Made by a program: the position numbers and the translations under genes. From positions 1,798,001-1,862,000 of the forward strand of contig NZ_CP032570.1 of NCBI RefSeq assembly GCF_003626915.1: a stretch of 64,000 bases of DNA. Reading direction: 5' to 3'. The notes under the pieces were generated by a model. That model was not told the origin of the DNA, ran no database searches, and was given only the letters and a program-made list of their open reading frames with translations. Origin of the DNA: Tsuneonella amylolytica. Lineage in GTDB: Bacteria; Pseudomonadota; Alphaproteobacteria; Sphingomonadales; Sphingomonadaceae. Shown here in pieces: positions 27,923-37,075 of the stretch. Within the stretch, counting starts at the first letter, position 1, and every line of letters begins with the position of its first letter.

Positions 27923-29086
27923 ATGAGCCACATCGCGACCATCCTCCTGCTCGGTTCGGGCGAACTGGGGCGCGAGTTCGTCGTCTCGGCCAAGCGGCTC
28001 GGCGCGCGGGTGATCGCGGACGATGCGCCCGCGATGCAGGTGGCCGACGCGCGCGAGGTGTTCTCCATGCTCGACGGCGCGGCACTGCGCACGGTGGCGG
28101 AAAAGCACCGCCCCGACCTCATCGTGCCCGAGATCGAGGCGATCCGCACCGAAGTGCTCGCCGAACTCGAGGCGGAAGGCTTCGCCGTGGTCCCTTCCGC
28201 CCGCTCGGCGCAGCTCACCATGAACCGCGATGCGATCCGCGATCTCGCGGCAGGTGAGCTGGGCCTCGCGACCTCGCGCTACCGCTATGCCGAAAGCATC
28301 GAGGAGGTTCGCGCGGCGGCCGGCTTCACCGGCTTTCCCTGCGTGATCAAGCCGGTCATGTCGTCGAGCGGCAAAGGGCAGTCGACCGTGCGCGACGCGG
28401 GCGAACTCGATGCGGCCTGGGACCATGCCGTCGCGGGCATGCGCGGCGACCGTACGCGGGTGATCGTCGAGGCGTTCGTCGACTTCGACTACGAGATTAC
28501 CCTGCTCACCGTCAGCCACGCGGGCGGCATCTCGTTCTGTCCGCCGATCGGGCACCGGCAGGAACGCGGCGATTACCAGGAAAGCTGGCAGCCCGCGCCG
28601 ATGTCCGCCGCGGCGATCGCCAGCGCGCAGGACATGGCCCGCACCGTTGTCGAGGCGCTGAAGGGCGACGGGCGCGGCTGGGGCCTGTTCGGGGTCGAGT
28701 TCTTCGTGAAGGGAGACGAGGTCGTCTTCTCCGAGCTCAGCCCGCGCCCGCACGATACCGGGATGGTCACGCTGGCAAGCCAGAACCTCAGCGAATTCGA
28801 CCTCCACGCCCGGGCGATCCTGGGGTTGCCGGTGCCCGCCGCGATCCGCGCGCGCCCGGCCGCCTCCGCGGTGATCCTGGCCGACCGCGAGAGCGACCGG
28901 CTCGGCTACTCCGGCCTTGCCGAAGCGCTGGCGGAGGACGGCACCGACCTGCGCATCTTCGGAAAGCCGACCAGCCGCCCCTATCGGCGGATGGGCGTGG
29001 CGCTTGCCACCGCGGGCGACGTGGACGAGGCCCGCCGCAAGGCGCGCGATGCTGCCGCCAAGGTGCGGATCGACTACGGCGCGTGA
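27923..29086 (+). CDS. purT: Formate-dependent phosphoribosylglycinamide formyltransferase
   Basis: A 387-residue ATP-grasp enzyme that uses formate and ATP to formylate GAR in purine synthesis. Motifs: [48 protein letters not shown] (ATP-grasp lid), [20 protein letters not shown] and [27 protein letters not shown]. Full length and ungapped. Confidence 0.96.
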   Translation: MSHIATILLLGSGELGREFVVSAKRLGARVIADDAPAMQVADAREVFSMLDGAALRTVAEKHRPDLIVPEIEAIRTEVLAELEAEGFAVVPSARSAQLTMNRDAIRDLAAGELGLATSRYRYAESIEEVRAAAGFTGFPCVIKPVMSSSGKGQSTVRDAGELDAAWDHAVAGMRGDRTRVIVEAFVDFDYEITLLTVSHAGGISFCPPIGHRQERGDYQESWQPAPMSAAAIASAQDMARTVVEALKGDGRGWGLFGVEFFVKGDEVVFSELSPRPHDTGMVTLASQNLSEFDLHARAILGLPVPAAIRARPAASAVILADRESDRLGYSGLAEALAEDGTDLRIFGKPTSRPYRRMGVALATAGDVDEARRKARDAAAKVRIDYGA

Positions 29087-29126
29087 CGCTTGCCCGCGTG
29101 GCCGCCGCCGCCTAATCGCGCTGGCC

Positions 29127-30152
29127 ATGACTACCGAGACCAAGACCTCCTATCCGAAGACCGACGCTCTCATGGCCCGCGGCCGGGACTTCCTCGGCAG
29201 CGAGTACGCCATCCTGTGCGGAGCGATGAGCTGGGTCAGCGAGCGCAACCTCGTCTCCGCGATCAGCAACGCGGGCGGGTTCGGCGTGATCGCCTGCGGG
29301 GCGATGACGCCCGAACTGCTCGATGCCGAAATCGCCGCGACGAAGGCGATGACGGACAAGCCCTTCGGCGTGAACCTCATCACCATGCACCCACAGCTCA
29401 CCGATCTGATCGAGGTCTGCGGTCGGCACGGGGTCGGCCACGTGGTGCTGGCGGGCGGCATCCCGCCCAAGGGCAGCGTCGAGGCGATCAAGTCCTTCGG
29501 GGGCAAGGTGATCGTCTTCGCGCCCACGCTCGCGCTCGCCAAGAAGCTGCTGCGTTCGGGCGGCGACGCGCTGGTGATCGAGGGGATGGAGGCCGGCGGC
29601 CACATCGGCCCGGTATCCACCAGCGTGCTGGCGCAGGAATTCCTGCCCGAACTCAGCGAAGACCACCTCGTGTTCGTCGCCGGCGGGATCGGCCGGGGCG
29701 AAGCGATTGCGGGCTACCTCGAAATGGGCGCGGTCGGCGTCCAGCTCGGCACCCGGTTCGCCTGCGCGACCGAGAGCATCGCGCACCCCGACTTCAAGAA
29801 GGCGTTCTTTCGCGCCGGCGCGCGCGATGCGGTGGCGAGCGTGCAGGTCGACCCGCGCCTGCCGGTGATCCCGGTCCGCGCGCTGAAGAACAAGGGCACC
29901 GAGCATTTCACCGCCAAGCAGCGCGAGGTCGCCGGCCTGCTCGACAGCGAAAGCGTCGAGATGATGGAGGCCCAGCTCCAGATCGAGCATTACTGGGCCG
30001 GCGCCCTGCGCCGCGCGGTGATCGACGGCGATGTCGAGAACGGCAGCCTGATGGCCGGTCAGTCGGTCGGCATGGTCAAGGAAGAGGAACCGGTCGCCGC
30101 CATCATGGCCCGCCTGATGGCTGAAAGCGAGGCCGCGCTCGCCCGTAGGTGA
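29127..30152 (+). CDS. NAD(P)H-dependent flavin oxidoreductase / nitronate monooxygenase
   Basis: A 341-residue FMN-binding TIM barrel of the 2-nitropropane dioxygenase family: ILCGAMSWVSERNLVSAISNAG, GVNLITMHP, ALVIEGMEAGGHIG (with the active-site His) and FVAGGIGRGEAIAGYLEMGAVGVQ with GTRFACATES. The family includes true nitronate monooxygenases and NADH:quinone reductases; this one could be either. Confidence 0.9.
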   Translation: MTTETKTSYPKTDALMARGRDFLGSEYAILCGAMSWVSERNLVSAISNAGGFGVIACGAMTPELLDAEIAATKAMTDKPFGVNLITMHPQLTDLIEVCGRHGVGHVVLAGGIPPKGSVEAIKSFGGKVIVFAPTLALAKKLLRSGGDALVIEGMEAGGHIGPVSTSVLAQEFLPELSEDHLVFVAGGIGRGEAIAGYLEMGAVGVQLGTRFACATESIAHPDFKKAFFRAGARDAVASVQVDPRLPVIPVRALKNKGTEHFTAKQREVAGLLDSESVEMMEAQLQIEHYWAGALRRAVIDGDVENGSLMAGQSVGMVKEEEPVAAIMARLMAESEAALARR

Positions 30153-30189
30153 GCAAGCGACGTGACGGCTGATCAGGAAGGCGCGGCGG

Positions 30190-30579
30190 TCAGGCGGGCG
30201 CCATCGGCCTAGGCTCCCACAGTTCGACCTTGCGGCCGTCGCAGTCGAGGACGTGGGCGAACCTGCCGTTGGCCTCGTCGAGGATCGCGCCCAGCGGCCC
30301 GACTCCGTGCTCCCCGCACCGGACCAGCACGGCGTCGAGGTCGTCGACCATCAGGTTGATCATGAACGGTTCGGCCGACGGCGCGAAGTATTCGGTATCC
30401 GCGGCGAACGGGGCGAAGACCGTGGCCGCACCCGGATGCGCCGCCGCGGTGGCGGGCAGGAAGACGGCGCCGCCCCATTCGCCGAACTCGATGCCGAGGA
30501 CGCGGCCGTACCAGTCGCAGGTGGCGGCCGGATCGGGCGCCTTGAAGAACACGCCGCCTATTCCGATTATGCCCGCCAT
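30190..30579 (-). CDS. VOC (glyoxalase-fold) family protein
   Basis: A 129-residue protein with two beta-alpha-beta-beta-beta modules: IGIGGVFFKAPDPAATCDWYGRVLG then FMINLMVDDLDAVLVRCG and VLDCDGRKVELWEP. This is the glyoxalase/extradiol dioxygenase fold. The metal ligands and substrate are not assigned. The ATG at 30579 lies six bases after the previous gene's stop, so the two form an operon. Confidence 0.82.
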   Translation of the reverse strand: MAGIIGIGGVFFKAPDPAATCDWYGRVLGIEFGEWGGAVFLPATAAAHPGAATVFAPFAADTEYFAPSAEPFMINLMVDDLDAVLVRCGEHGVGPLGAILDEANGRFAHVLDCDGRKVELWEPRPMAPA

Positions 30580-30584
30580 GCCGC

Positions 30585-30827
30585 TCAGGCGAACCAGCGC
30601 CGCTTCCTGGCGGGCTGCGGCAGGCGGCCGGAAATGCCGAACAGGTAGTTCGCCAGCACCGCGGCCTGGTTCTTGGTCATCATCAGGCGCGTTTCGTCGG
30701 CCATGCCATCGGGGCTGAGCGGGCGGCGCGACTGCATGCAGATCATGACCCGGTCGCCCAGGTCCTCGTGCGTCCATCCCACCAGCGCGCCGTGATGCTG
30801 GATCGGCTCATCCTCGGCAGTCGCCAT
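30585..30827 (-). CDS. Small conserved hypothetical protein (80 aa)
   Basis: Starts ATG 30827 behind a very good AGGGAGGA ribosome site. The 80-residue protein reads like a compact soluble domain: VGWTHEDLGDRVMICMQSRR, then PLSPDGMADETRLMMTKNQAAVLANYLFGISG and a basic tail PARKRRWFA. I do not recognise a named family. It is co-oriented with, and nearly touching, the VOC gene. Confidence 0.75.
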   Translation of the reverse strand: MATAEDEPIQHHGALVGWTHEDLGDRVMICMQSRRPLSPDGMADETRLMMTKNQAAVLANYLFGISGRLPQPARKRRWFA

Positions 30828-30936
30828 GCGTGTCCTCCCTCGACCCGGGCGCGACCCCGCCACCGAATGGACCGGGGCGCGCGCGGTGGCAAGCGCGCCC
30901 CGGTGGCGTGCGGCGGATGTCGCCTGGCGCCGAGGC

Positions 30937-32361
30937 TTAGGCGAAGGCGTCCTTCTTCACCGTGATGACCTGCGGATAGGTGAATTCGCGCAGCCCATCG
31001 ATGCCGTATTCGGCGCCGAAGCCCGACTGCTTGTGCCCGCCGAACGGGGCAAAGGGCGACAGGTGCATGAACTCGTTGACCCAGACCGTGCCGGTCTCGA
31101 GCTGTTCGGCGACCTCCACGCCCTTGTCGGGGTCGGACGTCCAGACCGCGCCGGCGAGCCCGTAGTCGGAGTTGTTGGCCCGCTCGATCGCTTCCTCGGT
31201 GGTCGAGAACTTCATCAGCGGCATGATCGGGCCGAACTGCTCCTCGGCGACGATCCGCGCATCTTCCGGCGGGTTGTCGAGGATGGTGATGGGCACATAG
31301 TAGCCCGAGCCGGACGGATCGGTCTCGCCGCCGACGAGGAACTTGTAGCCGTTGTCCTTGGCATCCTGGATCAGCTCGACCACGCGGTCGAACTGCTTCT
31401 TGTTCTGGATCGGGCCCACGGCCGTGCCCTGTTCGCTGCCGTCGCCCACCTTCACGTTCTTGGCGTAGTCGGCGATCGCCTGGCTTAGCTCGTCGTAGAT
31501 GTCTTCGTGGATGTAGATCCGCTTGGCCGCGATGCAGACCTGCCCGGCGTTGGTGAAGCTCGACCAGAACAGCTGTTCGGCCACCTTCTTCACGTCGGCA
31601 TCGGGCAGCACGATCGAGGCGTCGTTGCCGCCGAGTTCGAGCGTGATGCGCTTCAGGTCCTTGCTGGCGCCTTCCATGATCTTCTTGCCGGTGGCGGTGC
31701 TGCCGGTGAAGGTGATCTTGTCGATGTCCGGGTGCTCGGTGATGAGCGGGCCCAGGCTGTCCTCGCCGGTGATGATGTTGACCGTGCCGGCGGGGACCAC
31801 GTCCTTGATCAGCTCGGCGATGCGCAGCGTGGTGAGCGGGGTGAAGGGCGAAGGCTTCAGCACGATGGTACAGCCCGAAACCAGCGCGGGAACGATCTTC
31901 TGGATCGCCATCATCACCGGGAAGTTCCACGGCACGATGCCGCCGACCACGCCCACCGGCACGCGGCGGGTGCGGCTGTGGCGGGTGTCGTCGTCCTGGT
32001 TGATGACCTCTTCGAGGTTCAGCCCGCCCTGCGCTGCGGCAAGCCCCGCGGCGCCGTAGATTTCCTGCTGGGCCTGCGCGTGCGGCTTGCCCTGTTCGCT
32101 GGTGAGCAGCCGGAACAGTTCCTCGGCATTGTCCTTGATCGCCGCGGCGATGCCCATGACGACCTTCTGGCGTTCTTCGGCGGGGGTCTTCTTCCAGCTC
32201 TTGAAGGCGCGGCGGGCGGCGGCGACCGCGCGGTCGAGCTCGTCCTTGCCGCAGGCGGGCACGGTGGCGATGACCTGCTCGTTGGCCGGATTGACGACCT
32301 CGATGGTGGCGTCGGCGGATACCATCTCGCCGTCGATCAGGTTCTTGTAGGCTTGGACCAT
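30937..32361 (-). CDS. NAD-dependent aldehyde dehydrogenase
   Basis: A 474-residue aldehyde dehydrogenase. Visible: VVGGIVPWNFPVMMAIQKI, TGSTATGKKIM, catalytic Glu in TLELGGNDASIV, catalytic Cys in NAGQVCIAAKRIY, and EEQFGPIMPLMKF. Start ATG 32361 has GGAGAG upstream. It lies just downstream of a quinohemoprotein alcohol dehydrogenase on the same strand, so the pair would oxidise an alcohol to an acid. The 107-base gap between them carries a three-copy nine-base repeat. Confidence 0.95.
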   Translation of the reverse strand: MVQAYKNLIDGEMVSADATIEVVNPANEQVIATVPACGKDELDRAVAAARRAFKSWKKTPAEERQKVVMGIAAAIKDNAEELFRLLTSEQGKPHAQAQQEIYGAAGLAAAQGGLNLEEVINQDDDTRHSRTRRVPVGVVGGIVPWNFPVMMAIQKIVPALVSGCTIVLKPSPFTPLTTLRIAELIKDVVPAGTVNIITGEDSLGPLITEHPDIDKITFTGSTATGKKIMEGASKDLKRITLELGGNDASIVLPDADVKKVAEQLFWSSFTNAGQVCIAAKRIYIHEDIYDELSQAIADYAKNVKVGDGSEQGTAVGPIQNKKQFDRVVELIQDAKDNGYKFLVGGETDPSGSGYYVPITILDNPPEDARIVAEEQFGPIMPLMKFSTTEEAIERANNSDYGLAGAVWTSDPDKGVEVAEQLETGTVWVNEFMHLSPFAPFGGHKQSGFGAEYGIDGLREFTYPQVITVKKDAFA

Positions 32362-32372
32362 CGTCTCTCTCC

Positions 32373-32399
32373 AGTGTTCGAAGTGTTCGCAGTGTTCGC
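32373..32399 (-). repeat. Three tandem 9-base repeats upstream of the aldehyde dehydrogenase
   Basis: Plus-strand units AGTGTTCGA, AGTGTTCGC and AGTGTTCGC lie head to tail, 12 bases upstream of the start codon and just before the ribosome site. One turn spacing is roughly nine to ten bases, so they could be a regulator-binding array or simply slipped-strand repeats. Confidence 0.85.
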
Positions 32400-32468
32400 G
32401 TTCGGTTTCTGGGGGCAACCTATCACGCCGGCCCCCGCCGCCCCAAGGGCAATCGGCGGGCCCGGCGG

Positions 32469-34613
32469 CTACCCGCCCTTCTTTTCGAGCGTCTTGTCCT
32501 CGTTGGCGCGCTTGATGAGGTACTGGCGGATCGCCTCGGCATCGGCGGAGCTCAGCGCCTTGGCGAAGCTGACCATGCCGTTGTGCTGCAGCGCGCCGTC
32601 GATCACGATGCCCTTGATCGTGTCGGCATAGCCGATCGCACTGGAATGGCGGAGATCGGGTACCAGCCCGCCCGCGACCGCCGCGTCGCCGTGGCAGACG
32701 AGGCAATAGCGCGCGTACTGCTGCTGGCCCAGGGCGACCTGTTGCGCCGTGCCGGTGAAGGGCGGCGGATCGAGCGGCGTCTCCTTGAGCGGCGGCGGAT
32801 AGGGCAACTTCGCGGTTGCGCCGAGCTTGAACACCAGCAGCCGGCTGATGTTGCGCACCGGGCCCGACTTGCCCGCCAGCGTCCCGCCGACGAGATCCCA
32901 CACGCCGCCCCAGCCGGCCAGCACGGCGACGTACTGTTCCCCGTCGACGGTATAGGTCATCGGCGCGGCGACGATCCCGGTCTGCGCGGGGAACGACCAC
33001 AGCTTGCCGCCGGACTTCGCGTCGTAGGCGACGAAATCGCCCGCCGCGGTGCCCTGGAACACGAGCCCGCCGGCGGTCGCCAGCGTGCCGCCGTTCCACG
33101 GGCCGGGATAGCTGACCGTCCATGCCGGCGCCTGCTTCGCCGGGTCCCATGCGAGCAACGCGCCGGTGACGGTCTTCGCCACCGCGTCGCGGGTGGCGGC
33201 GTCGGCGGGCATCATCGTCTTGGAACTGTCGAGCCCGATCTGGAAGCCGATGTCGGTCGGCGAAAAGTCCTTCGCCGCCATGTACGCCTGCCCGACCTGG
33301 TTCGTCGGAATGTAGACGAGCCCGGTGTCGGCGCTGCGGCTCATCGGGTGCCAGCTGTGCGCGCCGATCGCGCCGGGCATGCCTACGAACGGGGTATCGC
33401 TCTTCTCGTAGCGCGCTGCCTCGGCGACGATCGCCTTGCCGGTCCTGGGATCGACCCCGGTGGTCCAGTTCTGCTGGGCGAATGGCTTTGCCGACAGGAA
33501 TTCGCCGGTCTTCGCGTCGAGCACGTAGAAATAGCCGTTCTTGGGCGCGTGCAGCGCCACGTGGCGCATCTTGCCGTCCACCTCCATGTCGGCGAGCATG
33601 ATCGGCGCGTTGCTGTCGTAGTCCCAGCGGTCCTCCGGCGTTTCCTGGAAATGCCAGCGATAGGCGCCGGTCTTGGCGTCGACCGCCACGATCGACCCGG
33701 TGTAGAGCGCGTCGCCCGATCCGCGGTCGTTGGCCGCAGGGTTCCACGGTTCGGCATTGCCGGTGCCGAACAGGACGAGATCGGTGGCCGGATCGTAGAC
33801 GATCGAGTCCCACACCGTCCCGCCGCCGCCGAGCTTCCACCACTCGCCGCCCCAGGTCTTCGCGGCGGCCTCCATCGCCTTGGCGTTCACGCCTTCGCCG
33901 CCGAAGCCTTTCGACGGATCGCCCGGCACGACGTTGAAGCGCCAGACCTCGTTGCCGGTCGCCCAGTCGTAGGCCGACAGGTACCCGCGCGCCTTGTATT
34001 CCGACCCGCCGCTGCCGATCAGGATCAGGCCCCCGGCCGCGCGGGGCGCCCCGGTGATCGTGTAGCTGTCCTGGTCGGGCACGGCGGTCTTCGTCCAGGC
34101 GACCTTGCCGGTCTTCTGGTCGAGCGCGACCAGCCGCCCGTCGAGCGTGCCGAGATAGACCTTATCGCCGTAGAGCGCGACGCCGCGGTTCACCGCGTCG
34201 CAGCAGGCGCGCACCAGCGTCTCGCGCGGCACCTCGGGGTCGTAGGACCACAGCGGCTTGCCGTTCGCCGCGTCGTAGGCGAAGACCTTGCTCCACGCGC
34301 TGGTGACGTAGAGCACGCCGTTGTGGACCAGCGGCGTCGCTTCCTGCCCGCGCGCCGTGTCGAGATCGGCGAACCATGCGAGCCCGAGCTGGCCCACGCT
34401 GCCGGTGTCCACCTGTTCGAGCGGCGAGAACCGCTGTTCGTCGTAGGTGCGGCCGTACGTCAGCCAGTCGCCGCCGTCGGCCGCGGCGATCATCGCATCG
34501 GTCACCCCCTCGGTCGGCGGCGAGACGCCTGCGGTGCCCCCGTCGCCTTCAGCCCCCGGCATCGAACACCCGGCGAGCGCCAGCAGCGCAGCGGCGACGA
34601 TCGTGGATCGCAT
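32469..34613 (-). CDS. PQQ-dependent alcohol dehydrogenase with C-terminal cytochrome c (quinohemoprotein)
   Basis: A 714-residue exported enzyme. A lipoprotein-type signal (VAAALLALAGCS) precedes an eight-bladed propeller. Seen: DWLTYGRTYDEQRFSPL, the vicinal Cys pair in RACCDAVNRG, NAEPWNPAA, and EDRWDYDSNAP (catalytic Asp region). The C-terminus (from about residue 620) is a cytochrome c domain with CLVCH and a later Met. Electrons from alcohols pass from PQQ to heme and on to the respiratory chain in the periplasm. No pqq synthesis genes are in the window. ATG 34613 follows GAGGAAGAG. Confidence 0.93.
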   Translation of the reverse strand: MRSTIVAAALLALAGCSMPGAEGDGGTAGVSPPTEGVTDAMIAAADGGDWLTYGRTYDEQRFSPLEQVDTGSVGQLGLAWFADLDTARGQEATPLVHNGVLYVTSAWSKVFAYDAANGKPLWSYDPEVPRETLVRACCDAVNRGVALYGDKVYLGTLDGRLVALDQKTGKVAWTKTAVPDQDSYTITGAPRAAGGLILIGSGGSEYKARGYLSAYDWATGNEVWRFNVVPGDPSKGFGGEGVNAKAMEAAAKTWGGEWWKLGGGGTVWDSIVYDPATDLVLFGTGNAEPWNPAANDRGSGDALYTGSIVAVDAKTGAYRWHFQETPEDRWDYDSNAPIMLADMEVDGKMRHVALHAPKNGYFYVLDAKTGEFLSAKPFAQQNWTTGVDPRTGKAIVAEAARYEKSDTPFVGMPGAIGAHSWHPMSRSADTGLVYIPTNQVGQAYMAAKDFSPTDIGFQIGLDSSKTMMPADAATRDAVAKTVTGALLAWDPAKQAPAWTVSYPGPWNGGTLATAGGLVFQGTAAGDFVAYDAKSGGKLWSFPAQTGIVAAPMTYTVDGEQYVAVLAGWGGVWDLVGGTLAGKSGPVRNISRLLVFKLGATAKLPYPPPLKETPLDPPPFTGTAQQVALGQQQYARYCLVCHGDAAVAGGLVPDLRHSSAIGYADTIKGIVIDGALQHNGMVSFAKALSSADAEAIRQYLIKRANEDKTLEKKGG

Positions 34614-34737
34614 GATCTCTTCCTCTTCTCCCGGCGACGATATTGCCAAAGCGCAAGGCCTTGCGCGAGTCCCGAATTGCAACCCGCCGGTCGCCTGCTA
34701 GGCTGGCCCCCGAACAGACATCGAGGAGAGCGAGATC

Positions 34738-35613
34738 ATGTGCGACGAAACCGATCTGGAGGCATTCGCCAAGACGGACAGCGAGAAGACGGGCCTGACT
34801 CGTCGGGGCTTCGCCGCGACCGGCGCGGTGGCGAGCCTCGCCGCCTGCACGTCGATGCCGGGCGGCGGCATGGGCGGGGCGCTCACCGAAAGCATGGTCA
34901 TGATCCCCACCAGCGACGGCACGATGGACGCGTTCTTCGTCCATCCGGCCAAACCCGCGCCGGCGGTGATCCTGTGGCCCGATATCGCGGGTCTGCGCGA
35001 GGTGAAGATGCAGATGGCCCGGCGGCTTGCGGGCGAAGGCTACGCGGTGCTGGTCGCCAACCCCTACTACCGCGACGTGAAGGCGCCGCAGTTCGCCGAC
35101 TTCGCCGCGTTCCAGGCGCAGAACGGGTTCGAGAAGGTCGGCCCGTGGCGCGCCAAGGCGACCGAGCCGGCGGCCGTGAACCGCGATGCGACCGCGCTGG
35201 TCGCGTGGCTCGACAAGCAGGCCGCGGTGAACACTAGGCGGGGGATCGGCAACCAGGGCTACTGCATGGGCGGACCCTACACGGTCTATACCGCCGCGGC
35301 GGTGCCGGGGCGGGTCAAGGCGGCGGGCAGCTTCCACGGCGGCGGCCTCGTCAGCGACAAGCCCACGAGCCCGCACCTGATGCTGCAGGCCGGCACGCAG
35401 TACCTCATCGCCATCGCCCAGAACGACGACGCCAAGCAGCCGGCCGCCAAGGACGAACTGCGCAAGGCGGCCGCTTCGGTGGGCGCAAAGGCCGAGATCG
35501 AGGTCTATTCTGCCGACCACGGCTGGTGCGTGCCCGACAGCCCGGCCTACGACCAGGTCCAGGCCGAACGCGCGTGGAGCCGCCTGCTGGCGACCTACAA
35601 GGCGGCGCTCTGA
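34738..35613 (+). CDS. Dienelactone hydrolase family protein with Tat signal
   Basis: A 291-residue alpha/beta hydrolase. The N-terminal segment LTRRGFAATGAVASLAAC is a twin-arginine type signal with a possible lipobox. The nucleophile is a Cys in NQGYCMGGPY, the His lies in SADHGWCVPDSPAYD and the acid is probably near IAIAQNDDAKQP. Soluble dienelactone hydrolases act in chlorocatechol breakdown, but exported ones have unclear substrates. Confidence 0.9.
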   Translation: MCDETDLEAFAKTDSEKTGLTRRGFAATGAVASLAACTSMPGGGMGGALTESMVMIPTSDGTMDAFFVHPAKPAPAVILWPDIAGLREVKMQMARRLAGEGYAVLVANPYYRDVKAPQFADFAAFQAQNGFEKVGPWRAKATEPAAVNRDATALVAWLDKQAAVNTRRGIGNQGYCMGGPYTVYTAAAVPGRVKAAGSFHGGGLVSDKPTSPHLMLQAGTQYLIAIAQNDDAKQPAAKDELRKAAASVGAKAEIEVYSADHGWCVPDSPAYDQVQAERAWSRLLATYKAAL

Positions 35614-35634
35614 CGCTTCCGCCTGCACACCACA

Positions 35635-35719
35635 CCCGCTCTCGCCGAGCTTGTCGAAGGGTTTCGCGAACCGGCCCACGTCGGCGAAGCGCCCTTCGAC
35701 AGTCTCAGGACGAGCGGGG
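35635..35719. repeat. REP-like palindromic repeat between convergent genes
   Basis: Arms 35635-35661 (CCCGCTCTCGCCGAGCTTGT... ending CGAAGGG) and 35692-35719 (CCCTTCGACAGTCTCAGGAC... ending GCGGGG), with a loop of about 30 bases. The CCTTCGACAAGCTCAGGACGA-type sequence is a dispersed repeat frequent in sphingomonads and some xanthomonads (from memory). Here it lies between two convergent genes and could act as a terminator for both. Confidence 0.82.
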
Positions 35720-35733
35720 TTGGTTTGCCGGAC

Positions 35734-36735
35734 TCAGTCCGCGAAATCCTCGGTGTCGATCGAGGCCTGCATCGCCGAATTGTAGCGCGGGCCGCTGACC
35801 GAACGGCGGCCCACCAGCGCGCCGGCCTCCGCAATCGTCTCGGGCGCGATGTCGCACGACAGCATCCCGAAATTCTCTTCAAGATGCGCGATGCTGGTCG
35901 TGCCGGGGATGGCGTGGACGTGCGGCCCCTGCGCCAGCACCCAGGCGAGCGCGAGTTGTGCCGGGGTGACGCCCGCGCGGTTTGCCAGAGCGCAGAATTC
36001 GGCGATCAAAGCGTGGTTGGCGGGCCAGTGCTCGGCATCGAAGCGGGGCATGCCCGCGCGGATGTCGGCCTGGCCGAACGCGGGCGCCTCGCCGATCGTG
36101 CCGGTGAGCGCCCCGCGCCCCACGGGCGAGAACGCGACGAACGCGATGCCCAGTTCGCGCGTGGTCTCCAGAACGGCGATCTCAGGCTGGCGGGTCCATA
36201 GCGAGTATTCCGTCTGCACCGCGGCCATCGGGCATTCGGCATGCGCCTCGCGGATGTGCGCGGCGGACCACTCGCTGACCCCGTAGCTGCCGATCTTGCC
36301 CGCTTCGATCAGGCGCGCCATCGCGCCCGCCATTTCGGCCACCGGCACCGCGGGATCGAACCGGTGCATGTAGTAGAGGTCGATGCGGTCCGTCTTCAGC
36401 CGCGCCAGGCTCTCGTCGATCGAGCGCGCGATGGCCCCTGGCGAGCAGTCGATCCCGCGCTTGCCGTCGTCGCGCACGATGATGGCCATCTTGCTCGCCA
36501 GCAGGAAGTCCGCCCGCCGGTCCATGACCGCCTCGCCCAGCAGCTCCTCGTTCTTGCCGAGGCCGTAGATGTTGGCGGTGTCGAGGTGGTCGATGCCGAG
36601 ATCGAGCGCGCGCTCCAGCAACCGGATGCGGTCGCCATGCGGGGGCGGGTCGCCGTAAGCCCACGACAGGTTCATGCAGCCGAGGCCCACGGGGTGGACC
36701 TGCCGGCCGGCGAGCGCGCGTTTCTCGAATGCCAT
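35734..36735 (-). CDS. Aldo/keto reductase
   Basis: A 333-residue NADPH-dependent reductase of the TIM-barrel AKR family. Catalytic residues: Asp and Tyr in HLDTANIYGLGKNEELLG, Lys in LLASKMAI, His in DLYYMHRFD. The NADPH-binding end is IPGTTSIAHLEENFG. The ATG 36735 is chosen because the family begins MAFEKRALAG; the frame upstream is low-complexity. Confidence 0.93.
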   Translation of the reverse strand: MAFEKRALAGRQVHPVGLGCMNLSWAYGDPPPHGDRIRLLERALDLGIDHLDTANIYGLGKNEELLGEAVMDRRADFLLASKMAIIVRDDGKRGIDCSPGAIARSIDESLARLKTDRIDLYYMHRFDPAVPVAEMAGAMARLIEAGKIGSYGVSEWSAAHIREAHAECPMAAVQTEYSLWTRQPEIAVLETTRELGIAFVAFSPVGRGALTGTIGEAPAFGQADIRAGMPRFDAEHWPANHALIAEFCALANRAGVTPAQLALAWVLAQGPHVHAIPGTTSIAHLEENFGMLSCDIAPETIAEAGALVGRRSVSGPRYNSAMQASIDTEDFAD

Positions 36736-37075
36736 CGCCGTGAGCCTACAAGCGGCGGGCGGGTGGAGAAACCGTTTTCCTACTGCCGGCGAGGTGGGGC
36801 AGGGGGGCGGCGATGCCGTTTTCCTGCCTCTGCTTGCCATCCGCCGCCTTCGGTCCCGGCGCGAGGTGCCGGCCAAACGGCCTCGGTCGGAAGGTGACAA
36901 CCGAGACACGCGGAAACGGCCTCGTCACCGAGGTAGATCAGCCGAATCGACGATATCAAAAATTAAGCCCTGTTGGCGTGACACGGCTTGCGGAATCGGA
37001 GAACCGCGGTCCGGTTTTCCTTGCCCGCCGCCCCCCCGTCTCTAGGATGCGCGGGCTAAACAGGAGGCAATCGAA
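36736..37075. other. 340-base intergenic region before qmcA
   Basis: I see no convincing gene here. It holds three copies of a GTTTTCC-centred element: CCGTTTTCCT at 36772-36781 and 36816-36825, and CCGGTTTTCCT at 37011-37021. There are also several short CTCGGT/ACCGAG inverted repeats around 36880-36940 and an AT-rich patch at 36940-36970. The end carries the strong CAGGAGG ribosome site of qmcA. No promoter could be fixed with confidence. Confidence 0.55.

Noticed and set aside
30937-33843. One very long minus-strand frame that seems to fuse the aldehyde dehydrogenase to an upstream part
   Set aside because: The upstream part is a shadow in another frame of the alcohol dehydrogenase. The real start is ATG 32361 with its own ribosome site.
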